Made by a program: the position numbers and the translations under genes
Shown: in pieces, positions 1 to 7,916 of the stretch
Numbering within the stretch: position 1 is the first letter of the stretch
How the letters are laid out: each line of letters starts with the position of its first letter
Source: Streptosporangiaceae bacterium
GTDB lineage: Bacteria; Actinomycetota; Actinomycetes; Streptosporangiales; Streptosporangiaceae
DNA: 63,349 nucleotides
Assembly (NCBI GenBank): GCA_019239975.1
Contig: JAFAZE010000120.1
Coordinates: forward strand, 1-63,349
Reading direction: 5' to 3'
Notes under the pieces: model-generated
What the model was told of the DNA's origin: nothing
The model's database searches: none
Seen by the model: the letters and a program-made list of their open reading frames with translations, nothing else

Positions 1-1
1 G

Positions 2-805
2 TGGCGGATGCTGCTGCAGGCCGACCTGGGGCTGGCGGACGTGTCCGCGCTGCGGGAATGCGTGGCCGCGGGCGAGCCGCTGAACCCCGAGGTGATCGAG
101 CAGGTGCGCAAGGCCTGGGGGATCACGGTCCGGGACGGGTTCGGCCAGACCGAGACCACCGCGCAGGTCGGCAACACGCCCGGCCAGCCGGTCCGGCCCG
201 GGTCGATGGGGCGGCCGCTGCCCGGGTACTCCGTCGTGCTGGTGGACCCGGTGACCGGCGAGCCGGCCAGGGACGGGGAGATCTGCCTGGACCTCTCGCG
301 CCGGCCCCTCGGGCTGATGACCGGGTACCTGGACGACGCGGCCTTGGACGCCGCGGCGATGCGGGGCGGCTACTACCACACCGGCGACGTGGCCACGTCG
401 GACGACGACGGCTACATCACCTACGTGGGCCGCACCGACGACGTGTTCAAGGCCGCGGACTACCGCATCTCGCCGTTCGAGCTCGAGTCCATCCTGATCG
501 AGCACGAGGCGGTGGCCGAGGCCGCCGTGGTGCCGTCCCCGGACCCGGTCCGGCTGGCCGTGCCGAAGGCCTACGTGCTGCTGGCCTCGGGGCGTTCGCC
601 ATCGGGGGAGCTGGCCCAGTCGATCATGGCGTTCTGCCGGGAGCGGGTCGCACCCTACAAGCGGATCAGGCGGCTGGAGTTCGGTGACCTGCCCAAGACG
701 ATCTCCGGCAAGATCCGCCGGGTCGAGCTCCGCAGCCAGGAGACGGCGCCCCGCGAACCGGTCCGCGGCGTCACCGAGTTCTGGGAGGAAGACTTCACCT
801 GGTGA
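2..805 (+). CDS. Acyl-CoA synthetase (AMP-forming), C-terminal part
   Basis: This is the C-terminal ~267 residues of an ANL-superfamily AMP-forming ligase; the 5' end lies outside the window and the frame is open from base 2. Visible motifs are the adenylation motif GFGQTETT, the conserved YYHTGD block, the hinge region GRTDDVFKAADYRISPFE, and the C-terminal catalytic lysine in PKTISGKIRR. The enzyme would activate a carboxylic acid to its acyl-adenylate and then the CoA thioester in the cytoplasm. Overall similarity is to acetyl/propionyl/medium-chain acyl-CoA synthetases; the substrate cannot be named because the acid-binding pocket is mostly off-window. It ends 204 bp before a convergent ABC permease gene, with an inverted repeat between them. 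Confidence 0.9.
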   Translation, partial: WRMLLQADLGLADVSALRECVAAGEPLNPEVIEQVRKAWGITVRDGFGQTETTAQVGNTPGQPVRPGSMGRPLPGYSVVLVDPVTGEPARDGEICLDLSRRPLGLMTGYLDDAALDAAAMRGGYYHTGDVATSDDDGYITYVGRTDDVFKAADYRISPFELESILIEHEAVAEAAVVPSPDPVRLAVPKAYVLLASGRSPSGELAQSIMAFCRERVAPYKRIRRLEFGDLPKTISGKIRRVELRSQETAPREPVRGVTEFWEEDFTW

Positions 806-817
806 GGGCACGCTGCT

Positions 818-865
818 ATGAATGTGGCATTCTAAGGAATCTATTGCGTAGAGCGCCACATTCAT
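818..865. terminator. Inverted repeat between convergent genes
   Basis: Perfect 11-bp arms ATGAATGTGGC (818-828) and GCCACATTCAT (855-865) enclose a 26-base loop. It lies 13 bp after the ligase stop codon and before the convergent permease end, where a transcription terminator is expected, but there is no T-run and the loop is long. The rest of the gap (866-1009) is GC-rich with no supported gene. Confidence 0.5.
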
Positions 866-1009
866 GGAAACCCGGGGTGGTGCCCGGGAGGTTGGTGTTA
901 CTCCTGGGGTGCTGGGGGCTGGCTAGGCCAGGGGCGAAGCACCGGGGGTTGCACTGGCGCAACCGGGGTTGCCCTGGCACTCAAGGCATGTGCCCCGGGC
1001 TGCGTGGGC

Positions 1010-1918
1010 TCAGCTGGTGACGTCGGCCGAGGTGAAGCGGGCCCAGGCGAAGGAGCAGAACAGCAGCGCGTAGACCGCGAACGACAGCAGCCCGTGGAGC
1101 AGGGCCGAGGTGTCGACCGGCGCGCGCAGCAGCGAGTCGAAGGACAGCCACCAGTGCGTCGGCAGGTAAGGACCCACCGCCGCGAGCTGCGGCACGCTGT
1201 CGACCACCTCGCTGGTCACCACGATGATCGCGATCGCGGCGATGGCCCCGATGGCGTGCTCGGTCAGCGTCGAGATGGCCAGCCCGACCGCGCCGAGCGC
1301 GGCCATCGCGACCGCCACGTACAGCGTGACGAACAGCAGCCGGACAAGACCGGCGGCCAGCGACACCGTGGTCCCGGACAGCAGGGTGACCGGCCCGACC
1401 GGGAACAGCGCCGCGCCGGCCGCCAGCGCCACCGCCGAGACGATGAACGTGGCACACAGGCCGAACGTCACGATCACGCCGTACTTGACCGCGAGCAGCC
1501 GGGTGCGCCCGGCCGGCACCGCGAGCAGGTAGCGCAGCGTGCCGTAGCCGGCCTCGCCGGCCACCGAGTCGCCCGCCACCACCGCGACCACGACCGGCAG
1601 CACCAGGATGAGCAGGGTGCTCAGCGCGATGAAGGTCAGGAACACGCCGTTGCCGCTCAGCTGGTTGAAGAACGCCACCCCGGCGCCGTTGCCGCCCTGC
1701 GGCCGCGGCGCCGACAGCCGCAGGGCGATCCCGATGATCAAGGGGAACACCGCGGTCACCGCGAGGAGCAGCAGGTTCCGCCTGCGCAGCAGGACGAGCC
1801 GCAGCTCGGCGCCGAACAATCTGCCGAAGGCCCGAACGGGGCTCGGTATCCGCCCGGCCTCGGTGACCACGCCCGGCCCGGCGGGCGCCCCCGCGGCTGG
1901 CGTGCTAGCCGCTGACAT
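1010..1918 (-). CDS. ABC transporter permease
   Basis: Membrane subunit of an ABC-2 type exporter, about 302 residues. The N-terminal cytoplasmic part (PVRAFGRLFGAELRLVLLRRR) is followed by hydrophobic segments such as LLLLAVTAVFPLIIGIALRL, a long extracytoplasmic stretch, and four or five more transmembrane helices ending in a short hydrophobic tail. I chose the ATG at 1918 because it overlaps the upstream ATPase gene by 14 bp, as expected for translationally coupled partners; a longer in-frame start at 2041 would lie inside the ATPase coding region. It works with the ATPase encoded just upstream; the transported substrate is not evident. Confidence 0.88.
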   Translation of the reverse strand: MSAASTPAAGAPAGPGVVTEAGRIPSPVRAFGRLFGAELRLVLLRRRNLLLLAVTAVFPLIIGIALRLSAPRPQGGNGAGVAFFNQLSGNGVFLTFIALSTLLILVLPVVVAVVAGDSVAGEAGYGTLRYLLAVPAGRTRLLAVKYGVIVTFGLCATFIVSAVALAAGAALFPVGPVTLLSGTTVSLAAGLVRLLFVTLYVAVAMAALGAVGLAISTLTEHAIGAIAAIAIIVVTSEVVDSVPQLAAVGPYLPTHWWLSFDSLLRAPVDTSALLHGLLSFAVYALLFCSFAWARFTSADVTS

Positions 1919-2897
1919 CGAATCCCTCACCGGTGAGCCCGACGAACAGGTCTTCCAGGCTGGGCGCGGTGACGGCGAAGCCGCGGACGCCGATCCCGGC
2001 CTGGACGAGCTCGGCGCAGACCTTCTCCGGAGACGCGTCACCGAGGATGGCCGCGGCTTCGGCCGCGGTGGCGCCCTCGGCCGCGGTGACCTGCGCGTCG
2101 GCCAGGCCCAGGGCGGTCAGCACCTTGGCCGCCGCCTCGGGGTCGGCGGTCTGCACGGTGACCCGGGCGGCCCCGGTCCGGCGCAGCTCGGGCAGCGGCC
2201 CCTGGAACACCAGCGCGCCGGTCCGCATCACGCCCACGTGCGTGCAGATCTGCTCCACCTCGGCCAGCAGGTGCGAGGAGACGAACACGGTGGTGCCGTC
2301 GGCGGCGATCTGCCTGATCAGCGCGCGCACCTCCCGGGTGCCCTGCGGGTCAAGCCCGTTGGTCGGCTCGTCCAGGATGATCAGCTCGCGGGGCCGCAGC
2401 AGGCCCGAGGCGATGGCCAGCCGTTGCTTCATGCCCAGCGAGTAGTTGCGGTACCGCTTCTTCGCCGCCGCCAGCAGCCCCACCCGGTCCAGGGCCGCCT
2501 GGATCCTGGCCCGCGCGGTGGCCGGGTCGGCGGTCCGGTCCGCGGCGTCGTAGCGGGCCAGGTTGTCGGCGCCGGTCAGGAAGGGGTAGAAGGCCGGCCC
2601 CTCCACCAGCGACCCGACCCGGTGCAGCACCCGGGTCGCGCCGTCCGGCATCGCGACGCCCAGCAGGGCGGCGCTGCCGGTGGTGGGGAACGCCAGGCCG
2701 AGCAGCATCCGGATCGTGGTGGTCTTCCCGGAGCCGTTCGGCCCGAGGAACCCGTACACCGAGCCTTGCGGGACCGCGAGGTCGATGTGGTCGACCGCCA
2801 CCTGGCCGCCGCGGAACCGTTTGGTCAGCCCGCTGCTCGAGATCGCTGGCGCGGCAGTCGCCGTGTCGGTCGCCGCCGGCGCCGTTGTCGCGGTCAC
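1905..2897 (-). CDS. ABC transporter ATP-binding protein
   Basis: Nucleotide-binding subunit of an ABC exporter, 330 residues. Walker A is GPNGSGKTT at residues 52-60, the signature is NYSLGMKQRL, Walker B is LIILDEPTNGLDPQG, and the H-loop is in VFVSSHLLAEVEQ. The C-terminal ~100 residues form the accessory domain common in the DrrA/CcmA-type drug and lipid exporters. It is the second gene of a three-gene leftward operon: LolA-like secreted protein (12 bp upstream), this ATPase, then the permease. The N-terminus is Ala/Thr-rich and dispensable-looking before the conserved ISSSGLTKRF start. Confidence 0.93.
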   Translation of the reverse strand: MTATTAPAATDTATAAPAISSSGLTKRFRGGQVAVDHIDLAVPQGSVYGFLGPNGSGKTTTIRMLLGLAFPTTGSAALLGVAMPDGATRVLHRVGSLVEGPAFYPFLTGADNLARYDAADRTADPATARARIQAALDRVGLLAAAKKRYRNYSLGMKQRLAIASGLLRPRELIILDEPTNGLDPQGTREVRALIRQIAADGTTVFVSSHLLAEVEQICTHVGVMRTGALVFQGPLPELRRTGAARVTVQTADPEAAAKVLTALGLADAQVTAAEGATAAEAAAILGDASPEKVCAELVQAGIGVRGFAVTAPSLEDLFVGLTGEGFDVSG

Positions 2898-2909
2898 GGT
2901 GTGGGCGGC

Positions 2910-4079
2910 TTATTTACCGGCCGTACCGGCCGCGGCGTACAGGACGGTGGGGTCGACGGCGCCGATGTACGCCTTGCCGCTGTCGGTGATCAGCACGGAG
3001 ACCAGGCTGGTGCGCAGCAGCCGCCCGCTGCCCCACCTGCCGTGCACCGGTGCCGCCGAGCCGAGCAGCGCCCGGACCACCTCGGACGTGTCGCCCGCGC
3101 CGCCGTTCACCGCCACCGGGCTCCCGGTCTTGTCCGGGGAGGCGCCCGGTGCGCCCGCCGCAAGGGCGGCGCCGGTCAGGTCCGACGACGGCATCTCGAG
3201 CACCGTGAGCCAGCCCGAGCCGATCACGGTGGCGCCGTCCGCGGCCTTGTTCTGGACGGCCTTGCCCGAGCCCTGGATGCCGCCCGGGCTGGCCTGGCTG
3301 ACGGCGGCGCCGGGAGGCGGCGCGAACCTCAGGTCCCAGGCGGACGGCGCCACGAAGTTGATGTCCGTGTAGCCGACCTGGAACGCCGGGCTGCTCGCGC
3401 CGCGGGCGAACACCTGCACCCGCAGCGGCACGCTGTTCCGGGCGTCGATGGCGATCGTCACCTGGCCGACGAGCGAGCGCCGGTCCTTCGGGGTGAGCGA
3501 GAGCTGGTAGGCGGCCTCGCCCGCCACCGAGACGTTGGAGGCCACGGTTACCGTGGTGGTCTTGCCGGCCTTCGCGAGCACCTGCTGCGCCGCCTGCTGC
3601 GGGGTCATCGGGACCCCCGCCTGGCTCGAGCGCTCCTTCGCGTGCGTCTCGTGTGGCGGGAGCGCGAAGCGGGTCACCGCGTTCCTGGTGCTCTCCCAGA
3701 GCCACCCGGTGCTGCCGTCGCGTATCACGTCGGTCTCGCTGAGCTGCTGCGGCACCTGGAGCCGGAAGTGCTCGGGGCTGGCGTAGAAGACCCGGACGGT
3801 GTGCGACCCGGTGATCAGCGACGCGACCGACGTCGGGTTGTGCGTGCCGGGCAGGCTGGGCAGGCCGAGCGACGCCGTTTCCACCACCGTGCCGGTCAGC
3901 GGCGGCGTGGTGGCCTGCGCGGCGTCAACGAGCAGCTGGGCCGCGGTGCGCGGGGGCAGGCCGGGCGCGGCCTGCGCAACGGTGATCAGCGATCCGGCGA
4001 TCACGCCGCCGGTGATGACGAGGGCTCCCGCGGGGACGGCCCACCGCGCTCGCCTTGACAGCCTCGGTACCTGAGTCAT
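2910..4079 (-). CDS. Secreted LolA/RseB-like protein
   Basis: A 389-residue protein with a basic N-terminus and one hydrophobic helix (about residues 15-36, ALVITGGVIAGSLITVAQA) that acts as signal peptide or anchor. The rest resembles the LolA/LppX/RseB-like lipid-carrier fold found in actinobacterial secreted proteins: an early TAAQLLVDAAQA segment and a long beta-rich region with VFYASPEHFRLQVPQ. I chose the ATG at 4079 because the reading frame upstream lacks any export signal and runs into the neighbouring promoter region. It heads the operon with the ABC ATPase and permease, so it may hand a lipid-like cargo to or from that exporter; this role is inferred from context only. Confidence 0.8.
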   Translation of the reverse strand: MTQVPRLSRRARWAVPAGALVITGGVIAGSLITVAQAAPGLPPRTAAQLLVDAAQATTPPLTGTVVETASLGLPSLPGTHNPTSVASLITGSHTVRVFYASPEHFRLQVPQQLSETDVIRDGSTGWLWESTRNAVTRFALPPHETHAKERSSQAGVPMTPQQAAQQVLAKAGKTTTVTVASNVSVAGEAAYQLSLTPKDRRSLVGQVTIAIDARNSVPLRVQVFARGASSPAFQVGYTDINFVAPSAWDLRFAPPPGAAVSQASPGGIQGSGKAVQNKAADGATVIGSGWLTVLEMPSSDLTGAALAAGAPGASPDKTGSPVAVNGGAGDTSEVVRALLGSAAPVHGRWGSGRLLRTSLVSVLITDSGKAYIGAVDPTVLYAAAGTAGK

Positions 4080-4268
4080 CACACACCACCCGTCAACTAA
4101 GCGTACCCACTGCGTCCCGCGTCTCCGCGGTTCTGCACGGCTCCGGCGCCTCCCCCGGTGGCGCTTTCCCGCTCTCCTGTAACAATGCACGACGCCTGCT
4201 GTGAGCATCCTGAGAGCGGGGGATGTTCGGTTTGCACAACGACGTGCCCGCTGGGCGACACTGGTGCA

Positions 4269-4946
4269 ATGCGGGTGCTGGTGGTCGAGGACGAGCGGCG
4301 GCTCGCCGCCGCCGTCAGGCGCGGGCTCAGCGCGGAGGGATTCGTCGTGGATCTCGCACACGACGGCGTCGACGGCCTGCACATGGCCAGGGAGGGCGGC
4401 TACGACGCCGTGGTGCTGGACCTGATGCTGCCCGGGATGTCCGGCTACAAGGTGTGCGAACGGCTTCGCGCCGAACGGAACTGGGTGCCCGTGCTCATCC
4501 TGTCCGCGAAGGACGGCGAGTACGACCAGGCGGACGGGCTCGATCTCGGCGCGGACGACTACATGACCAAGCCGTTCTCCTACGTGGTGCTCGCCGCGCG
4601 GCTGCGGGCGCTGCTCCGGCGGGGTGCCCGGCCGCGCCCGGCGGTGCTCGCCGCGGGCGACCTGGTCCTCGACCCGGCGGCGCGCTCGGTCCGCCGCGGC
4701 GGCACCGGTATCGAGCTGACGGCGCGGGAGTTCGCGCTGCTCGAGTACCTGATGCGCCGGCTCGGCCAGGCCGTGCCAAAGGCCGAGCTGCTCGAGCACG
4801 TCTGGGACGCGGACGCGGTGGCGGACCTGAACGTCGTCGAGGTCTACGCCGGTTACCTGCGCCGGAAGATCGACGTGCCGTTCGGCAGGAACGCCCTGCA
4901 GACGGTGCGCGGCGCTGGGTACCGGCTGGCCGCCGACGGCGGATGA
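4269..4946 (+). CDS. OmpR-family response regulator
   Basis: A 225-residue two-component response regulator. The receiver domain has the acidic pocket VVEDE, phosphoacceptor Asp51 in VVLDLMLPGM and Lys101 in DYMTKPF. The C-terminal winged helix carries the OmpR pattern with LTAREFALLEYLMRR, VVEVYAGYLRRKI and TVRGAGYRL. The ATG at 4269 directly precedes the canonical MRVLVVEDE start; an upstream in-frame ATG at 4158 would add 37 residues that match nothing. It overlaps its histidine kinase by four bases (ATGA). It is transcribed divergently from the LolA-like/ABC operon, which is a candidate target by position. Confidence 0.93.
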   Translation: MRVLVVEDERRLAAAVRRGLSAEGFVVDLAHDGVDGLHMAREGGYDAVVLDLMLPGMSGYKVCERLRAERNWVPVLILSAKDGEYDQADGLDLGADDYMTKPFSYVVLAARLRALLRRGARPRPAVLAAGDLVLDPAARSVRRGGTGIELTAREFALLEYLMRRLGQAVPKAELLEHVWDADAVADLNVVEVYAGYLRRKIDVPFGRNALQTVRGAGYRLAADGG

Positions 4947-7408
4947 CGGCGGCGGCGATGGCGCCCTTCACGCGCTGGTGGCGGCGGCGCAGCCTGCGGG
5001 CCAGGCTGACGATCGTCACGTCGGCCGGGCTGGCGCTCGCCCTGTGCCTGACGGCGCTGGTCCTGCTCAGCGCGCTGCGTGCGTCGCTCACCCGGGGGCT
5101 TGACGACTCGGCCAGGCAGGCGGCGGTCGAGGTGGCAGCGCTGGCGGACGGGAACCGGCTGCCAGATCCGGTGCCGGTCGGCTCCGGGACGATCACCATC
5201 CAGGTGCTCGACGCCCGCGGCAGGATCACCGATGTGTCGCCGGGCGCGGACCGCCTGGTCCCGATCCTGCCGGTGGACGAGGCGGCGGCCGCCGCGCGCA
5301 CCGGCCAGGGACGGCTGCTGGCCGGCCCGCCGCTCGGCATGCCGTCGCTGCTGCGCGTGGTGGCGGTCGCCGACAACCACGGGATCGTGATCGCCGCGGT
5401 CTCCTACGCCCAGGTGAGCGACAGTGTGTCCACGCTGGCCGCGGCGCTCGCCCTGGGCGTTCCGCTGCTGTTCGCCCTGCTGGCGCTCGTTACCTGGCTG
5501 GTCACGGGGTACACGCTGCGGCCGATCGCGGCGCTTCGCCGCGGCGCGGCCGAGGTGACCGCGACCGGGCTGCCGCACGACCTCCCCGTTCCGCCGGCCC
5601 GCGACGAGGTGCGCAGCCTCGCGGTCACGCTCAACGACATGCTCTCCCGCCTCGCCGCCGCGCAGCAGCGCCAGCGGGACCTGGTGTCGGATACCGCTCA
5701 CGAGCTGCGCAGCCCGATCTCGTCGATCCGCGCCCAGCTCGAGGTCGCGCTCGACCATCCGGACAGCCAGGACTGGGCGGAGACCGCGCGCGACGTGCAC
5801 GCGGACACGCTCCGCCTGGCGCGGCTCGCCGAGGACCTGCTGCTGCTCGCCAGGCTCGAGGAGCAGGTGGCCGGCGCCTCCCGGCCGGGGCGGCCCGCCG
5901 ACCTTTGCGCGCTGTGTGAGTCGGTCGCGGCGCGCTACGCCTCGGCGCGGGTCCCGGTGGGGGTGGACGCGCCCTGCGTCCCGGCGCAGGGCGTGGTGGC
6001 GCCGTGCGTGGTGGCCGGCGACCCCGACGCGCTGAGCCGGCTGCTCATCAACCTGCTCGACAACGCCGTGCGGCACGCAAGCAGCAAGGTCACCGTGTCG
6101 GTGCGCCGGGAGGCGGAGTCGGCGGTGCTCGCGGTGACCGACGACGGGCCCGGCATCCCCGCCGGGGATGCCGAGCGCGTCTTCGGCCGGTTCACGCGGC
6201 TCGACGATGCCCGCGCCCGCGGTGCCGGGGACACCGCGGGCGCGGGCCTCGGGCTCGCGATCGTCCGCGCGACGGCGGAGGCACACGGCGGCGTGGCCTG
6301 GCTGGAGGACGCGCAGCCCGGCCTGCGCGCGCTGGTGCGCCTTCCGGCTCTGCCGCCGGACCCCGGGCCGTTACCCCGCGGGGGTGAGCCCGAGCTGGCT
6401 GAGCAGCTCCGCCTGGTCGAAGTACAGGTGGAAGCTGGTGATCTTACCGTCGTCGAATTCGTAGACACCGGTGAAGTTCGCGTCCAGCGTTCGCCCGGTC
6501 GGGGCGATCTCGCCGGCCGGCCCCCGGAGGGTGCCGGTATGCGTGCCGGTGAAACGGCCCTCGTGCACGCCGCCGCGGTCGTCGGCGTGGATGGCGATGA
6601 TCTCCAGCCGGTTGTCCGGGAACGCCTCGTGCCACGTGCTCCACAGGGTCTCCGCGGCCTCCCGGCCGGTCAGCCGCATACCGCCCGGCGCCTGGGCTTC
6701 CAGGCGGTGCAGGTCGGCGGAGGCGAGCCAGCCCTCGCGGTCCCGGCCGTTCCACAGCTCGATGTTGCGCTCGATGAGGCTCCTGGTGTCGCCCTCGCGC
6801 ACCGACGTGAACACCAGCCGGTATTCCTCCACGGAGCGCACCTGGGCGTGGGTCTGTGCCGTCACGCTGGAGCGCAGCCTCGCCGACTCGGCCCGGCCGG
6901 CGTTCAGGGCCTGCTCGTCCTCCCAGGCGGTGATGACGAGGCCGCGCCTGGTGGCCCGGTCGATCATGAGCTGGGCGCTGCACAGGCCCGCCATCTCCAT
7001 GAGCGTGGGCACGGCGGTGTTGCGGAACTCCTCGATGGACGCGTCCATGTCGGCGGCCGCGCTGTCCATGCGGACCAGCCGGACACCGGCGCCCTCCTTC
7101 GGACGGCTGCGGCGGACGAAGACCGGTACCTCGTAGTGCTCGACCGTCACCGTGCCCCTGATGAGCTCGGTCATCTCCTTGCGGGAGACCTGAACGGCCT
7201 GCTCGCTCGCGGTCATGGCGTCGACCGTGTCCCAGTACGACGCCACCACGCAGGTGCCAAGGCCCTCGTTGATGAGGAAGGCCAGGCCCCGGTTTCCGTG
7301 CTGGGCCTCTACGTGCGGCCGCACGGTCGCCTGGAGATAGCGGGCCGCCTCACCGAGGCGAGCCGGGTCTCCCGCCAGCATGTTGATCCGTACGTGCATG
7401 ATCTTTGA
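4943..7408 (+). CDS. Sensor histidine kinase with anomalous open C-terminus
   Basis: Membrane histidine kinase paired with the upstream regulator. It has two transmembrane helices around an extracytoplasmic sensor region, a HAMP segment (GYTLRPIAALRRGAAEV), the phosphoacceptor His253 in SDTAHELRSP, an N-box LLINLLDNAVRHA, and ATP-lid motifs DDGPGIP and GAGLGLAIV. The kinase proper ends near residue 472 (about base 6360), but no in-frame stop occurs until 7408, so the literal frame adds ~350 residues that are only the antisense of the gene at 6371-7399. A one-base omission near 6350-6380 would put the kinase into a frame that stops at 6387. Treat everything after about 6360 as suspect. Confidence 0.75.
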   Translation: MTAAAMAPFTRWWRRRSLRARLTIVTSAGLALALCLTALVLLSALRASLTRGLDDSARQAAVEVAALADGNRLPDPVPVGSGTITIQVLDARGRITDVSPGADRLVPILPVDEAAAAARTGQGRLLAGPPLGMPSLLRVVAVADNHGIVIAAVSYAQVSDSVSTLAAALALGVPLLFALLALVTWLVTGYTLRPIAALRRGAAEVTATGLPHDLPVPPARDEVRSLAVTLNDMLSRLAAAQQRQRDLVSDTAHELRSPISSIRAQLEVALDHPDSQDWAETARDVHADTLRLARLAEDLLLLARLEEQVAGASRPGRPADLCALCESVAARYASARVPVGVDAPCVPAQGVVAPCVVAGDPDALSRLLINLLDNAVRHASSKVTVSVRREAESAVLAVTDDGPGIPAGDAERVFGRFTRLDDARARGAGDTAGAGLGLAIVRATAEAHGGVAWLEDAQPGLRALVRLPALPPDPGPLPRGGEPELAEQLRLVEVQVEAGDLTVVEFVDTGEVRVQRSPGRGDLAGRPPEGAGMRAGETALVHAAAVVGVDGDDLQPVVRERLVPRAPQGLRGLPAGQPHTARRLGFQAVQVGGGEPALAVPAVPQLDVALDEAPGVALAHRREHQPVFLHGAHLGVGLCRHAGAQPRRLGPAGVQGLLVLPGGDDEAAPGGPVDHELGAAQARHLHERGHGGVAELLDGRVHVGGRAVHADQPDTGALLRTAAADEDRYLVVLDRHRAPDELGHLLAGDLNGLLARGHGVDRVPVRRHHAGAKALVDEEGQAPVSVLGLYVRPHGRLEIAGRLTEASRVSRQHVDPYVHDL
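6371..7399 (-). CDS. ABM-like / SnoaL-like fusion protein
   Basis: A 342-residue cytoplasmic protein built from two antibiotic-biosynthesis-monooxygenase-like ferredoxin-fold repeats (residues ~1-100 starting MHVRINMLAG, and ~105-200 with GLVITAWEDEQALNAG) followed by a SnoaL/NTF2-like domain (~225-340, IERNIELWNGRDREGWLASA ... FDDGKITSFHLYFDQAELL). The ATG at 7399 has a G-rich ribosome binding site (GGGGGG) about ten bases upstream; the longer start at 7459 lacks one. Single-domain relatives are small polyketide-type monooxygenases, cyclases or isomerases; here no biosynthetic neighbours support that, so the reaction is unknown. It is convergent with, and antisense to, the anomalous tail of the kinase gene. 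Confidence 0.85.
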   Translation of the reverse strand: MHVRINMLAGDPARLGEAARYLQATVRPHVEAQHGNRGLAFLINEGLGTCVVASYWDTVDAMTASEQAVQVSRKEMTELIRGTVTVEHYEVPVFVRRSRPKEGAGVRLVRMDSAAADMDASIEEFRNTAVPTLMEMAGLCSAQLMIDRATRRGLVITAWEDEQALNAGRAESARLRSSVTAQTHAQVRSVEEYRLVFTSVREGDTRSLIERNIELWNGRDREGWLASADLHRLEAQAPGGMRLTGREAAETLWSTWHEAFPDNRLEIIAIHADDRGGVHEGRFTGTHTGTLRGPAGEIAPTGRTLDANFTGVYEFDDGKITSFHLYFDQAELLSQLGLTPAG

Positions 7409-7475
7409 TCCCCCCTCTGAACTCGGGCCGTGAAAGTGACGACACGTAGTCCGAGTCAAACACCGCCGGGGCGGC

Positions 7476-7498
7476 TCTACAAGATGATCATTTATAGA
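7476..7498. promoter_or_regulatory. AT-rich imperfect palindrome upstream of the ABM/SnoaL gene
   Basis: The block starts TCTACAA and ends TTATAGA, with the 8-bp palindrome ATGATCAT inside it. It is one of very few AT-rich islands in the window and lies about 80 bp upstream of the start at 7399, so it is a possible operator or promoter element. The rest of 7400-7894 holds no supported gene, only the repeats listed separately. Confidence 0.3.
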
Positions 7499-7673
7499 TT
7501 GCCTTCATGAATAAGCAGATCGGCGGCGAATGTACGCATTGGATTTCGATTCAAGAACCTCGGCTCGCGGGCATACGGCGCCGCAATGCGGGCGTTGATG
7601 GGCGCGGCAAGGCCCGGGGGCTCGGGCATGTATTCCCGGATGGTCACGGCCGGGCCGGGCTCACGATGGCGGC

Positions 7674-7728
7674 GGGGCCGCTGGCGCATTTGGCCCCGCC
7701 CAGTGGGGCCGCTGGCGCATTTGGCCCC
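7674..7728. repeat. Two copies of a GGGGCC...GGCCCC 24-bp repeat
   Basis: Two identical 24-bp units (7674-7697 and 7705-7728) begin GGGGCC, carry the core GCTGGCGCATTT and end GGCCCC; a 7-base spacer GCCCAGT separates them. The outer six bases are complementary, so each unit can fold. The same unit, with its core inverted, recurs five times at 33003-33215, making this a dispersed repeat family. Confidence 0.8.
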
Positions 7729-7820
7729 GCGCGGGGGCCGGCTGCCGGCGGCCGGGGTGTTACCTGCGGGCACTTCGTCACCAGCGGGCACCTGGTCACC
7801 AGCGGGACGATGGTGCGAGC

Positions 7821-7916
7821 GGGGCACTGGTTACCAGTGGCCCCAGGGGAGCGGGGCACTGGTTACCAGTGGCCCCAGGGGAGCAGGGCACTGGTTACCA
7901 GTGGCCCCAGGGGAGC
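7821..7916. repeat. Three 32-bp tandem hairpin units that include the ctaB stop
   Basis: Three near-identical 32-bp units start at 7821, 7853 and 7885. Each contains ACTGGT-T-ACCAGT flanked by GGGGC and GGCCCC, giving an ~11-bp stem with a one-base bulge, and so a strong terminator-like hairpin. The third unit overlaps the 3' end of ctaB and encodes its last residues LLPWGHW plus the stop, so the ctaB tail has in effect been copied twice more downstream. Confidence 0.8.

Noticed and set aside
802..1020. 72-codon frame after the acyl-CoA ligase
   Set aside because: It runs through an inverted repeat and Gly/Trp-rich low-complexity sequence, has no ribosome binding site and resembles no family.
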